Part shown: one piece after another, positions 42,710-51,489 of the stretch | How the letters are laid out: each line of letters begins with the position of its first letter | Numbering within the stretch: the stretch's first letter is position 1 | Source: Epilithonimonas mollis | GTDB taxonomy: Bacteria > Bacteroidota > Bacteroidia > Flavobacteriales > Weeksellaceae | Direction: 5' to 3' | DNA: 64,000 bases | Assembly (NCBI RefSeq): GCF_900142325.1 | Contig: NZ_FRAM01000003.1 | Span: 248,001 to 312,000, forward strand | Notes under the pieces: generated by a model | Databases searched by the model: none | What the model was told of the DNA's origin: nothing | The model's input: the letters and a program-made list of their open reading frames with translations, nothing else | Position numbers and translations under genes: made by a program

Positions 42710-45151
42710 TTATTGTGCTGTAACTCTCACCAAATCTGCAAAGACTCCGGCAGCTGTTACTTCTGCACCTGCGCCCGGACCTTTTACAACCAAAGGTGTA
42801 TTTCTGTATCTTGAAGTTGTGAATGAAATGATATTGTCGCTTCCAGACAATCCGAAAAAAGGATGATCCGAATTTACAATCTGAACTTCGATGTTGATTT
42901 TTCCGTGTTCCAAAACACCAATTAATCTCAGTTTTCTGCCAGAACTTTCTGCTTCGTTTTTGAAAGATGAGAAATAATGTTCGTGTTTTTCTAATTCTTC
43001 GTAAAAAGCAGGAATTGATTCTGCTTGGAGACAAGCTTCAGGAAGAAAATCCTTGATACTGACATCGGACATTTCCAATGGCAAGCCAATTTCTCGTCCA
43101 AGAATCAGCATTTTTCGGGAGAAATCCATTCCATTCAGATCATCTCTCGGGTCCGGTTCTGTATATCCTAATTCCTGCGCCGTTCTTACAACTTCGGCAA
43201 AAGTTTTTTCACCAACGTAATTATTAAAAATGTAAGAAATTGTTCCGGATAAAATAGCTTCGATTTTCAAAATTTCGTCACCTGAAATCCACAAATCATT
43301 TAAAGTTCTGATGATTGGAAGTCCTGCTCCAACATTGGTTTCATACAGGAAATTGACATTGTTCTTCTTCGCCAGTCTTTTGAATTTGCTGTATTGCTCA
43401 AACGATGAGGAATTTCCCTTTTTGTTGCAAGTGACAATCGAAATATTATTATTGAATAGATCAGGATAATGTTTCACAACGTCTTCACTGGAAGTATTAT
43501 CGACGAAAACTAGATTCGGTAAATTTTTACTGGCAATTAATTTGATAAACGATTCCAAATCTGTTTTTTGAGAATTTTCATTTTCGATTTCTAAATTAAA
43601 AATGGATTCCGGATTATCAATTAGCTGCATCGTTCGGCTGTTGGAAATCCCAACCACATTGATTTTGATCTGATGATTTTCAGCCAAATTTTTCTTTTCC
43701 CTTTCCAGTTGCCTGAACAATTCCTTGCCAATATTTCCTGTTCCCGCAAACATTACATTGAAGGTTTTCACGTGCGAAAGTAAAAGTGAATCGTGAACAA
43801 CATTTAGTGCTTTCGACAATTCATTTCGTTCAATGACGGCAGAAATATTAAGTTCAGACGAACCTTGTGCAATTGCGATAATATTGATCCCGTTTTTGCC
43901 CAAGGCACTGAAAAATTTACCACTAATCCCTCTTGTTTTCTTCATATTCTCGCCAACAACGGAAATGATACTTAGGTCGTTATCAAATTGCGGTTCATCG
44001 ATTTTGTTGGAATCCAATTCAAATTCAAACTCTTCCCGGATGGCTTTTCCGGCCTTTTTCTCGTCATTAAAATTAACAACAAACGAAATACTATGCTCGG
44101 AACTGGCCTGTGTAATCAGGATGATATTCACGTCATATCTCGCCAGAGCATTGAATAATCTTCCGCTGAAACCCTTCATCCCAATCATCCCGTTTCCGGT
44201 GATATTGATGAGACAGGTTTTCTCGATGGAGACAATTCCTTTGATCAAACCTTTGGAAATTTCGGATTTCTGATGAATTAAAGTTCCTGGATTTTCCGGT
44301 TGAAAAGTATTTCTGATATATATCGGAATCTGATTTTCAATCGCCGGAATCATCGTTGGCGGATAAATCACTTTTGCCCCAAAATACGACATTTCCATCG
44401 CTTCCTGATAGCTGAGTTCGGGTTGAGAAAAAGCATTCTTTACCAATCTTGGGTCAGCCGTTAGAAAACCGTCAACATCTGTCCAGATCTGGATTTCATC
44501 CGCTTTTAACCCTGAAGCTAAAATCGCCGAAGTATAATCTGAACCGCCTCTACCTAGCGTTGTTGTATCTTGATTTTCATCTGATGCGATGAAACCTGTC
44601 ACAACATAGATGTGATTACCGAGTGTCCAATTGTTTAGATTTTCGTTTGTTTTTTTGGAATCAACGTTAGCATTTCCGAAATGAGAATCGGTTTTGATTA
44701 ATTCTCTTGCATCTTGGAAAACGGCAGGAAAACTTTCTGAATTGAGGAAAGCAGTGATGATTTTGCCGGACATTTGTTCGCCGTAAGACAATAATCTGTC
44801 TTTGATCCTGTCTGACAATTCGCCCAAATTTCTGATACTGAAAAGCAAATCTTCAATCTCATTGAAACTCACTTTCACCATCATCAATAACGGATTCTGG
44901 GCAGTTCTTGGCAATAATCCAGAGATAATCTGATAATGTTTCTCTTCTGCAGATTTCAGAATTCTTGAGAAATCATTTTGTTCTAAAGCTTGTTCTGAAG
45001 CTAGAAGAAGCATGTTGGTAATTCCTGACAAGGCAGAACAGACGACAATCAACGGTTCGTTTTGACTGAACTCCTTTTCTACAATTAGCTTTACATTTTG
45101 CAAAGCTTCCAAACTTCCGACTGAAGTTCCTCCGAATTTTAAAATTTTCAT
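42710..45151 (-). CDS. thrA: Bifunctional aspartokinase / homoserine dehydrogenase I
   Basis: 813 residues. N-terminal aspartokinase (~1-290, MKILKFGGTSVGSLEAL and TTLGRGGSDYTSAILA), two ACT regulatory domains (~310-450, with CLINITGNGMIGMKGFSGRLF and ISVVGENMKKTRGISGKFF) and C-terminal homoserine dehydrogenase (~460-813, FAGTGNIGKELFRQL, NVGAGLPIIRTLNDL, and GLPLEMSDVSIKDF). It carries out the first and third steps from aspartate to threonine and is usually feedback-inhibited by threonine through the ACT domains. First structural gene after the leader peptide and attenuator. Confidence 0.97.
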   Translation of the reverse strand: MKILKFGGTSVGSLEALQNVKLIVEKEFSQNEPLIVVCSALSGITNMLLLASEQALEQNDFSRILKSAEEKHYQIISGLLPRTAQNPLLMMVKVSFNEIEDLLFSIRNLGELSDRIKDRLLSYGEQMSGKIITAFLNSESFPAVFQDARELIKTDSHFGNANVDSKKTNENLNNWTLGNHIYVVTGFIASDENQDTTTLGRGGSDYTSAILASGLKADEIQIWTDVDGFLTADPRLVKNAFSQPELSYQEAMEMSYFGAKVIYPPTMIPAIENQIPIYIRNTFQPENPGTLIHQKSEISKGLIKGIVSIEKTCLINITGNGMIGMKGFSGRLFNALARYDVNIILITQASSEHSISFVVNFNDEKKAGKAIREEFEFELDSNKIDEPQFDNDLSIISVVGENMKKTRGISGKFFSALGKNGINIIAIAQGSSELNISAVIERNELSKALNVVHDSLLLSHVKTFNVMFAGTGNIGKELFRQLEREKKNLAENHQIKINVVGISNSRTMQLIDNPESIFNLEIENENSQKTDLESFIKLIASKNLPNLVFVDNTSSEDVVKHYPDLFNNNISIVTCNKKGNSSSFEQYSKFKRLAKKNNVNFLYETNVGAGLPIIRTLNDLWISGDEILKIEAILSGTISYIFNNYVGEKTFAEVVRTAQELGYTEPDPRDDLNGMDFSRKMLILGREIGLPLEMSDVSIKDFLPEACLQAESIPAFYEELEKHEHYFSSFKNEAESSGRKLRLIGVLEHGKINIEVQIVNSDHPFFGLSGSDNIISFTTSRYRNTPLVVKGPGAGAEVTAAGVFADLVRVTAQ

Positions 45152-45172
45152 TGATTATATTTTAAAAACAAA

Positions 45173-45200
45173 AAAGCCTTTCTGAAATCAGAAAGGCTTT
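45173..45200 (-). terminator. Attenuator terminator of the thr operon
   Basis: On the minus strand AAAGCCTTTCTGA (45200-45188) pairs with TCAGAAAGGCTTT (45185-45173), a perfect 13-bp stem with a 2-nt centre (a 4-nt loop in practice), followed by TTTT-G-TTTTT-type run. It lies between the leader stop codon and the thrA ATG, 22 nt before the latter. Confidence 0.85.
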
Positions 45201-45241
45201 GTCATTATTGTTGTATTCAAATTCACAAACGCACCTTCCTG
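45189..45241 (-). promoter_or_regulatory. Antiterminator pairing in the thr leader
   Basis: The last codons of the leader (CAGGAAGG, 45241-45234) can pair with CCTTTCTG in the 5' arm of the terminator (45196-45189) over 8 bp with one G-U. With small bulges the pairing extends by C and TTTGT against ACAAAG. This competes with the terminator stem. A ribosome at the leader stop codon would cover this strand and permit termination; a ribosome stalled at the Thr codons would leave it free. Also, CAACTACA with TGTAGGTTG can form a hairpin across codons 13-20. Confidence 0.65.
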
Positions 45242-45300
45242 CAACCTACAGATGTTGTAGTTGTTGATGTAGAAGTGGTTGTTGTAAATGTGAAATTCAT
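45223..45300 (-). CDS. thrL: Threonine-rich thr operon leader peptide
   Basis: 25-codon ORF from the ATG at 45300 to the TGA at 45225-45223. The peptide starts MNFTFTTTTSTSTTTTS and ends VGCRKVRL. Ten of 25 codons are Thr (ACA, ACC and ACT) and three are Ser, with no Ile. It precedes a terminator and thrA, the classic layout of ribosome-mediated attenuation, where charged tRNA-Thr level sets read-through. The C-terminal codons also form the antiterminator strand. It is named by function and position; no sequence homology to the enterobacterial ThrL is claimed. Confidence 0.82.
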   Translation of the reverse strand: MNFTFTTTTSTSTTTTSVGCRKVRL

Positions 45301-45398
45301 TATTATTTGTAAATCTTTAACGAATGTATGAAAACATTTCTTTACTGCAAATTTTTTGAACTATTTATTTTAATTAATTCGATTCAATTCAATAAATA

Positions 45399-46214
45399 TT
45401 ATGATTTAATCAAATGCGTTGGCGAATAACCGAACTGTTTTTTGAAAGCAAAAGAAAAATGTGAAAGATTCTCAAACCCGGTTTCATAATATACTTCGAC
45501 AGGCTTTTTATTTTTCTCGACAAGTTCGTAATACGCCAATTCCAGACGTTTTTTTGTCAGCCATCTTTGTGGTGTGGAATTGAAAGCTTTATAAAAATCT
45601 CTTTTGAAAGTAGTCAAACTTCGGCCAGTCAAATATCCGAATTTTTCCAGAGACATATTGAACATAAAATTCTTTTCCATAAAAGCCACTAAGTCGATTT
45701 TTCCGGGTTCATCAAAGTTATTAAGAACAGAATCTATATTGACATCAATCGTTCTGAGGATATTGATCGCTTCATTTATTTTCAGAGAAGCAATATTTTC
45801 GGGGAAATTATTCTGCATTTCAAAATACGGAATCAGCGAAGCCAGGCAACTTTCCAATAACGGATGCTTCTCAAAACTGATGATTTTTTCTGTTTTTATT
45901 TTTGATTTAATCGAATTATCAGCATAAAATTCTCTAAGGCGTTTTGCTGATAAATGCATCGCAACCGCTTTGTGTGACATTCCGTCTTTCGGATAATTGA
46001 TGATCGTTGCCAATTGATTTCGCGGAATCAGGAAAGTGCGGCCTGCACCGAAAACAAAGCGTTCGTCTGCCTGGATAATTTTGGTCTCACCGGAAATCAG
46101 CCAAACCAGCAAATGATCTTCAAATGCCGCTTCGGTTTTGAACAACTTACCTTCGTAACAGGAAAGCTTGATTTCCGGAGTGATATAATTAACTTTATAA
46201 TCCATATTGCTCAT
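45399..46214 (-). CDS. AraC-family transcriptional regulator
   Basis: 271 residues. N-terminal cupin-like region (~20-110, VWLISGETKIIQADERFVFGAGRTFLIPRN) and C-terminal HTH_18 (~165-270) with LEKFGYLTGRSLTTFKRDFYKAF, TPQRWLTKKRLELAYYEL and HFSFAFKKQFGYSPTHL. ATG codons at 46214 and 46205 are both possible. A -7 box only 5 nt upstream of the first would favour the second. The gene lies 18 bp after the SDR gene on the same strand, so the two may be functionally linked. Confidence 0.88.
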   Translation of the reverse strand: MSNMDYKVNYITPEIKLSCYEGKLFKTEAAFEDHLLVWLISGETKIIQADERFVFGAGRTFLIPRNQLATIINYPKDGMSHKAVAMHLSAKRLREFYADNSIKSKIKTEKIISFEKHPLLESCLASLIPYFEMQNNFPENIASLKINEAINILRTIDVNIDSVLNNFDEPGKIDLVAFMEKNFMFNMSLEKFGYLTGRSLTTFKRDFYKAFNSTPQRWLTKKRLELAYYELVEKNKKPVEVYYETGFENLSHFSFAFKKQFGYSPTHLIKS

Positions 46215-46218
46215 ATCA

Positions 46219-46226
46219 CAAAGTTA
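46219..46226 (-). promoter_or_regulatory. -7 element for the AraC gene
   Basis: The minus strand reads TAACTTTG (TAnnTTTG) between the SDR stop and the AraC start. Its closeness to the ATG at 46214 means transcription would begin near that codon, supporting the ATG at 46205. Confidence 0.4.
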
Positions 46227-46232
46227 CAAATA

Positions 46233-47222
46233 TCAATGGATGTCAAATGGAATTCCTGTCATTTCTTCACTTAGTTGCCATAATCTTTTGGCATTGGTTT
46301 CATCCAGAGAATAAGGTTTGATTCCGCCTATAGTTTTCACATCGGAACCCAAAGGTGCAATGTCGACATTCTCACAATAAATTCCTCCCAAATCATTTAG
46401 CAAAGGACTTGTTGCACACCAAACTGTTGTAGCTGCACCCTGGGGAATGGTTTTCAAAGATGCTGTAACTTCCGGCAACAACTGTCCTTCCGAATCAACG
46501 TAACCCAATTTTTGAAACAAATCCAACGGTGCTTCTCTCGACAAATCAGTTTCGCCGACTGCACCAGGACATAATGCATAACTTCTGACATTATATTCTT
46601 TTGCACGATTATCCAATTCCATCGAGAAAAGATTGACTGCGGTTTTCGATTGTCCGTAGCCGAGTAATGTTTCATATTCTCGATGGAGAAAATTCGGGTC
46701 TTCAAAATTGAAATCCGAAAACTGATGTCCGCCAGAAGAAACATTTACGATTCTGGCACCGTTTGCTTTTTTCAAAGCGGACCATAATCTTGCCGTTAAC
46801 TGAAAATGGGCCAGATAATTTACAGCTAACTGGGATTCTAAACCACGATCATCTCTGCGAAGGGGCACCCACATTATGCCGGCGTTGTTGATTAATAGAT
46901 GAAGTGGACGTTGGGATTTTAAAAACTTTTCTGCAAAAGTATCAACCGAATTTGGATTGGATAAATCTAATTCTTCCAATTCTACATTCGGGATTCCGGC
47001 GAGATTTTTTTTTGCTTTTTCGATGTCTCTTGCGGGAACGATGACTTTTGCACCAGCTCTTGATAATGTTTTAACTGTTTCCAATCCGATTCCTGAATTT
47101 CCGCCTGTCACGATAGCTACTTTTCTTTCGAGACTGATTCCTTTGATTACTTCTTCTGTTGTAGATCTTGCATTGAAGCCTGAGTTGATGGGTTTTTGTA
47201 ATACACCTTGATAATTGTTCAT
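46233..47222 (-). CDS. Short-chain dehydrogenase/reductase (retinol-dehydrogenase/POR-like)
   Basis: 329 residues. NAD(P)-binding motif AIVTGGNSGIGLETVKTL (~35-52), HLLINNAGIMW, Ser in IVNVSSGGHQ (~155) and the catalytic YGQSKTAVNLF (Tyr~188, Lys~192) are present. The sequence resembles the classical SDR subgroup of RDH/WWOX type oxidoreductases, where substrates vary widely. Cytoplasmic. It is expressed from its own promoter and is followed by an AraC regulator gene that might control it. Confidence 0.9.
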   Translation of the reverse strand: MNNYQGVLQKPINSGFNARSTTEEVIKGISLERKVAIVTGGNSGIGLETVKTLSRAGAKVIVPARDIEKAKKNLAGIPNVELEELDLSNPNSVDTFAEKFLKSQRPLHLLINNAGIMWVPLRRDDRGLESQLAVNYLAHFQLTARLWSALKKANGARIVNVSSGGHQFSDFNFEDPNFLHREYETLLGYGQSKTAVNLFSMELDNRAKEYNVRSYALCPGAVGETDLSREAPLDLFQKLGYVDSEGQLLPEVTASLKTIPQGAATTVWCATSPLLNDLGGIYCENVDIAPLGSDVKTIGGIKPYSLDETNAKRLWQLSEEMTGIPFDIH

Positions 47223-47243
47223 TGCTTTAAATATTTATTGATA

Positions 47244-47271
47244 CAAAATTATACTACAAAAACAGGATCAA
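47244..47271 (-). promoter_or_regulatory. Promoter of the SDR gene
   Basis: On the minus strand TTG (47271-47269), 17 nt, then TAATTTTG (47251-47244), 22 nt before the ATG. Both boxes fit the Bacteroidetes consensus, with spacing at the short end. Confidence 0.5.
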
Positions 47272-47421
47272 TTTTGTTTAAACGTCCGAATTAAGTTTGT
47301 TTAAAAGACCTATAAAAGATTTATTACTGATTATTTGAAATTTAGATTTTTTATTTGTAAAATTTTATAACTGGAAATCAGATAATTAACTATTATTTCT
47401 AAAATTATTTACTACTTTGTA

Positions 47422-47453
47422 TTGCATAATACCATTCTATTTATATATCTTTG
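47422..47453 (+). promoter_or_regulatory. Promoter of the padR-pspC operon
   Basis: TTG at 47422-47424, 21 nt, then TATCTTTG at 47446-47453, a full match to the Bacteroidetes promoter. The leader to the ATG at 47553 is about 95 nt. Confidence 0.65.
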
Positions 47454-47552
47454 CAATGTAAAGTTAGAGAAGTATGTTCGGAGCTTAATAATAACTTAAA
47501 AAATAAAGCACGAGCAATAAACTTTAGAATTTAATTAAACCAAACAATTAAT

Positions 47553-47894
47553 ATGAATACGGAAAACACAAAAGCGCAAATGCGCAAAGGAATTCTGGAA
47601 TTCTGTATTTTGAGCCTGATTCAGCAGCGCGAAATGTATGTTTCCGACCTGATAGAATCTCTCAAAAAAGGAAAACTGGATGTCGTGGAAGGCACTCTTT
47701 ATCCTCTCCTCACAAGATTGAAAAACGGCGAGTTTCTCGCTTACAGATGGGAAGAATCTACAAGCGGACCGCCAAGAAAGTACTATCAGATTACTGATAA
47801 AGGAAGTCTTTTTCTTGCAGAATTGCAAACAACCTGGCAGGAACTGACAGACTCTGTGAACCAAATTACTACAAACTCTCACTCTCAAAATTAA
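47553..47894 (+). CDS. PadR-family transcriptional regulator
   Basis: 113 residues. Winged helix of the PadR type: KGILEFCILSLIQQREMYVSDLIESL, then VVEGTLYPLLTRLKNGEFL and GPPRKYYQITDKGSLFL. Short form without the C-terminal helical extension of PadR proper. It lies 4 bp upstream of the PspC-domain gene, a pairing often seen in Bacteroidetes and Firmicutes, and probably represses its own operon. Confidence 0.92.
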   Translation: MNTENTKAQMRKGILEFCILSLIQQREMYVSDLIESLKKGKLDVVEGTLYPLLTRLKNGEFLAYRWEESTSGPPRKYYQITDKGSLFLAELQTTWQELTDSVNQITTNSHSQN

Positions 47895-47898
47895 TACT

Positions 47899-49620
47899 AT
47901 GAACAAGACATTATCAATAGCACTCGCTGGTTTCTCTTTTATGATAGATGAACAGGCTTACATCAAGCTTAGCGATTATCTGAATGCCTTGAGAAATTCT
48001 CTGGACGCACAGGAAGCAGACGAAGTTATGCACGATATTGAAATCCGAATGGTCGAGATTTTCAAGGAAACACTTTCCAAAAGAGAAGTAATCAACGATT
48101 CTGATGTAGAAAAAGTGATCGCTCAGATCGGAACGCCTGAACAGATTGATGAGCAGGAAGAAGCTTATTACTCAGAAGGAAAACAAAGTAAATCAAAGTC
48201 TTCTACAAGCTACAGCAGCTACAGCAGCAATTCTCAGAAACAACTGTTCCGTGACCCGGAAAGACAAAAGATTGCCGGTGTCTGTGCAGGTTTAGCAGCT
48301 TACTTCGGAATGGATATCACTTGGATGAGACTCATTTGGGTTGGCGCATTTTTGTTCCTTTGGATCGCTCCAGGATCCTCATTTTTAGTAGTCATTCTTT
48401 ATTTCATTCTTTGGGCAGTTTTACCAAAAGCAGAATCAGCATCTGACTTTTTGAAGATGAAAGGAAAACCTTTAAACTTCGACAACTTAAAGGAAGAATC
48501 CAGCAAAATAGTACAGTTTGCCAATGAGACAACCACAAGAGCCGGTGAAATCTACACCGAAAACCGTCCGAAGATCGGTTCTGCAGGAGATTCCATTCTA
48601 AAAATCTTCAGATATTGTCTAGCTGTTTTGCTTGGATTATTGGCAGCGGGATGTTTCATCGGATTGTTCGCAATGACCTTTGCATACGGTTCTGACAAAT
48701 TCGGGATGGACAATAACCTTGGATTCTATCTGGAAGAAAACAATCTTGGATATCTTTTGCTTGCTATTGCTGCTTTACCTACCATCATTTTTGGAGTAGC
48801 GTTCTTACTGCTATCGATCAAGCTGTTTTCGCCAAAAACCAAATTCAATTACATCGGACGCGTTTTGGGAACGTTGGGAATCATCTGGATTATTCTGGTC
48901 GGAATTTTCGCAGCAAGTGCTTCCAAGTTCAACTTTTCGTATAGTGGCGACAATCAGGATTATGAGAATATCTCCATCACAGCACCGAATGATACCATCT
49001 ACCTGGATAGCAAGAAAGTGGCGATTCCTGAGAACTACAAAGCTTATTTTAATAATATTTATTCTGACAAATCCAGAATCTATAAAAGAGATTATGCGAG
49101 CGTAGAAATCACCAGAAGAGATGATATCAAAACCCCTTATCTGATTATTAAGAAAGAAGCAGATGGCTACAATCAGCCTCTTAAAATGAAAGTTCCTGTG
49201 GAAATCACAGGCAACAGAATCTTCTTTCCTAATTACTTTGAATATCCTTATGAATACAAATTCAGAGATTACAGATTGGATTATGAGCTGGTAGTTCCAT
49301 CAACTATGAAAGTCATTAACGAAAAAGAATATGAAATTAATGTACGTGACAATTCTGATGACGATGATAATGATTTCAGCAGCAGCAATCATTCCGGAAT
49401 AACAGTGGAGGAAAACAAAATTAAAATTAACGGAACGACTATCGAATATAATTCTGATGACAGCGATTCTGTTAAAATCAACGGAAAAAACTACTCCAAA
49501 GATTCTGCAGATGTAGTATTAGAAAGGATGAAAATTGACCAGCAGGTAAAAAAAAGCTTCAAAGATATGAACATCAATATCAAAGATGGTAAAAAAGAAA
49601 TCCATATTAAAACTAACTAA
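47899..49620 (+). CDS. PspC-domain membrane protein
   Basis: 573 residues. N-terminal HAAS-like helical region (~1-85). PspC domain (~112-175) with RDPERQKIAGVCAGLAAYFGMDITWMR and a membrane helix. Then two or three more helices (~230-345; ILKIFRYCLAVLLGLLAAGCFIGLF and LGTLGIIWIILVGIFAAS). The C-terminal part (~355-573) is predicted to be extracytoplasmic and beta-rich, ending in acidic and Lys-rich stretches. PspC proteins take part in envelope stress sensing. Gene 4 bp after padR. The substrate or signal is unknown. Confidence 0.88.
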   Translation: MNKTLSIALAGFSFMIDEQAYIKLSDYLNALRNSLDAQEADEVMHDIEIRMVEIFKETLSKREVINDSDVEKVIAQIGTPEQIDEQEEAYYSEGKQSKSKSSTSYSSYSSNSQKQLFRDPERQKIAGVCAGLAAYFGMDITWMRLIWVGAFLFLWIAPGSSFLVVILYFILWAVLPKAESASDFLKMKGKPLNFDNLKEESSKIVQFANETTTRAGEIYTENRPKIGSAGDSILKIFRYCLAVLLGLLAAGCFIGLFAMTFAYGSDKFGMDNNLGFYLEENNLGYLLLAIAALPTIIFGVAFLLLSIKLFSPKTKFNYIGRVLGTLGIIWIILVGIFAASASKFNFSYSGDNQDYENISITAPNDTIYLDSKKVAIPENYKAYFNNIYSDKSRIYKRDYASVEITRRDDIKTPYLIIKKEADGYNQPLKMKVPVEITGNRIFFPNYFEYPYEYKFRDYRLDYELVVPSTMKVINEKEYEINVRDNSDDDDNDFSSSNHSGITVEENKIKINGTTIEYNSDDSDSVKINGKNYSKDSADVVLERMKIDQQVKKSFKDMNINIKDGKKEIHIKTN

Positions 49621-49640
49621 AAATTGAGAGTGGATTAGTT

Positions 49641-49681
49641 GAAAAGCGGGTAAAAAAGTCTTCGGGCTTCCGCTTTTCTTC
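49641..49681 (+). terminator. Hairpin terminator after the pspC-like gene
   Basis: GAAAAGCGG (49641-49649) pairs with CCGCTTTTC (49670-49678); an inner AAGTC-TTCG-GGCTT hairpin with a UUCG loop stabilises it. The following T-rich tract is interrupted. Confidence 0.55.
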
Positions 49682-49708
49682 TAGTTCTTCCAAAGAAAAA
49701 TTAAAACC

Positions 49709-50227
49709 ATGTATTCGAGACTGAAAAGCAATAGCTTGCTAAATTTAATGATAATCGGCATTCGGTTTTTAGTTGGTTTTGCTTTTATTCCTTCAGGCCT
49801 CAAAAAACTTCTTGGAGAAAGATTCACAGCAATTGGAACGGATAATCCCATAGGCTATTTCTTCGAAGCAATGTACAGGACTGGCGACTATTGGGTTTTT
49901 CTCGGATTCTGTCAATTACTCACAGCGTTTTTGTTATTCACTCAGAGATTCGCAACATTAGGAGCAATGATGTTTTTCGGGATCACTCTCAATATTTGCG
50001 TCATCACGATCAGCATGCATTTTACAGGAACCTGGGTTATTACTTCCTTGATGCTTTTTGCCGGAGTAATCTTGCTAGCCTGGGACTGGGACAAATTGAA
50101 ACCGATATTAGAAATTAGAACTGAGATCCAGAAACAGTACAACAGCGTTTCGATATATTGGCAGATCACAGGATTAATCCTTTTCATAATATTGATTACA
50201 GGTTCAATTCTTCTGAAAGCAAATTAA
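49709..50227 (+). CDS. DoxX-like membrane protein
   Basis: 172 residues, four predicted transmembrane helices, with the family features GIRFLVGFAFIPSGLKKLLGE near the N-terminus and GFCQLLTAFLLFTQRFATLGA. The DoxX family includes membrane proteins of thiosulfate oxidation and of a superoxide-linked complex, but most are uncharacterised. Follows the pspC-like gene after a hairpin. Start at the ATG of 49709 is supported by the immediate MYSRLKSNSLLNLMIIGIR start. Confidence 0.8.
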   Translation: MYSRLKSNSLLNLMIIGIRFLVGFAFIPSGLKKLLGERFTAIGTDNPIGYFFEAMYRTGDYWVFLGFCQLLTAFLLFTQRFATLGAMMFFGITLNICVITISMHFTGTWVITSLMLFAGVILLAWDWDKLKPILEIRTEIQKQYNSVSIYWQITGLILFIILITGSILLKAN

Positions 50228-50233
50228 ACTAAT

Positions 50234-50534
50234 ATGAAAATCTTTACTTTTTTATTTTTGCCAGCTTGCAATTTTTTTCGACCTATGCCTCGTACAATAA
50301 AAACATCGAACAGCCGGATAGAAATGAACAGGAATCTGCATCTAGGTATCAATTTTAAAGAATGGTGGAAAGGATATGACAATCTGAGGATTCAGCATTA
50401 TTCTGACATGATCAAGGATAGTGACAACAGCATGACAGTGCCTTTGCCAAAAATATTTTCACGGAAATTATTACCAGAATCCTGGATTACTTGCAAAACT
50501 CATTGTTGAAGATTATCAAAGCTATAAGAAATAA
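50234..50534 (+). pseudogene. Decayed gene for a small secreted protein
   Basis: The frame from 50234 begins like a signal peptide (MKIFTFLFLPACNFF, compare MKIYTFLLLI of the next gene) but turns to unlikely sequence after a run of seven T at 50272-50278. Restoring one base there gives STYASYNKNIEQPDRNEQ. The original frame then reads KEWWKGYDNLRIQHYSDM, NSMTVPLPKIF. In a third frame the end reads NYYQNPGLLAKLIVEDYQ, then SYKK and the stop at 50532-50534. Each segment looks like protein, but in three frames, so two or three indels have broken it. Function unknown. Confidence 0.55.
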
Positions 50535-50562
50535 ACACTGAATCATAAAATAAATTATTAAT

Positions 50563-51393
50563 ATGAAAATCTATACTTTTTTACTCTTGATATTGCTCAC
50601 CACTTTATCAAAAGCACAAACGCACCGCTTTATTTACGAATACAAATTCAAGCCGGATTCAACATCTGCAAACTACAGAAATGTGAATATGGCACTGGAC
50701 ATCAACCCGAAAGATGTTAAGTTCTATCATTACGAAAACATCATCAATGACTCGCTGAATAAAAAAGGCGGCAGGAACTACAACTGGAACGGAACACCAG
50801 CTATAAAAAGAAATAAAAATTCTTACCTGAATACCAACTACGAAATGATGATGGATTACTTTTCCTACACCACCACAGACAAGATGGACTGGAAACTGGA
50901 AAATGAAACCAAAACCTCCGGAAAATATACACTGCAGAAAGCAACTACGGACTTTGGCGGAAGACATTGGACAGCATGGTTTTGTAAAGACATCAGTATC
51001 TCCGAAGGACCATACAAATTCCGTGGATTGCCGGGACTGATTTTCGAGCTGAGTGACAGCAAAGACAATTTTATTTTTAAACTGGTAAAAAGTCAGAAGC
51101 TTGAGAAAACTTATGATACATCAGACTTTCTCGAAGTTTTCGGAGGGAAAAAACCTTTGAACCTGAAAATTGCCGATCTTCATAAAATGATGCTTCAGTT
51201 TTATAATGATCCTATGAAAGAGCTGAGAGAAAAATTCGATGATGTGCCGCCCGGAACGTTCCAGGTTGGCGGGACAAAAATAACGAGCAAAGACCAGTTC
51301 AAAGAAATGGCGAAAGTTATGCAGAATTTCATTGCAAAGAATTACAATCCTTTGGATCTAACCAACGCAGTGATATATCCGCAGATTAATTGA
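50563..51393 (+). CDS. GLPGLI-family secreted protein
   Basis: 276 residues. The signal peptide ends near LSKAQ. The family-defining motif is present as YKFRGLPGLIFELSDSKDNF (~148-167), preceded by the WTAWFCKDISISEGPY stretch. GLPGLI proteins are exported and found throughout Bacteroidetes; their function is unknown. The gene follows the decayed reading frame by 28 bp. No T9SS sorting domain is seen. Confidence 0.9.
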   Translation: MKIYTFLLLILLTTLSKAQTHRFIYEYKFKPDSTSANYRNVNMALDINPKDVKFYHYENIINDSLNKKGGRNYNWNGTPAIKRNKNSYLNTNYEMMMDYFSYTTTDKMDWKLENETKTSGKYTLQKATTDFGGRHWTAWFCKDISISEGPYKFRGLPGLIFELSDSKDNFIFKLVKSQKLEKTYDTSDFLEVFGGKKPLNLKIADLHKMMLQFYNDPMKELREKFDDVPPGTFQVGGTKITSKDQFKEMAKVMQNFIAKNYNPLDLTNAVIYPQIN

Positions 51394-51489
51394 TATTTTA
51401 ATAAAAATTTAACCTTTAAATTATAAAGAAGGCAAAATTATTATTAAATTTATTATAGAAATAAAATCTAACCACCAAAATCTCCGACA

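Noticed and set aside
50234-50509. 91-codon ORF taken as an intact gene
   Set aside because: After the signal-like start the composition is odd, and protein-like sequence continues in other frames, so decay is more likely.
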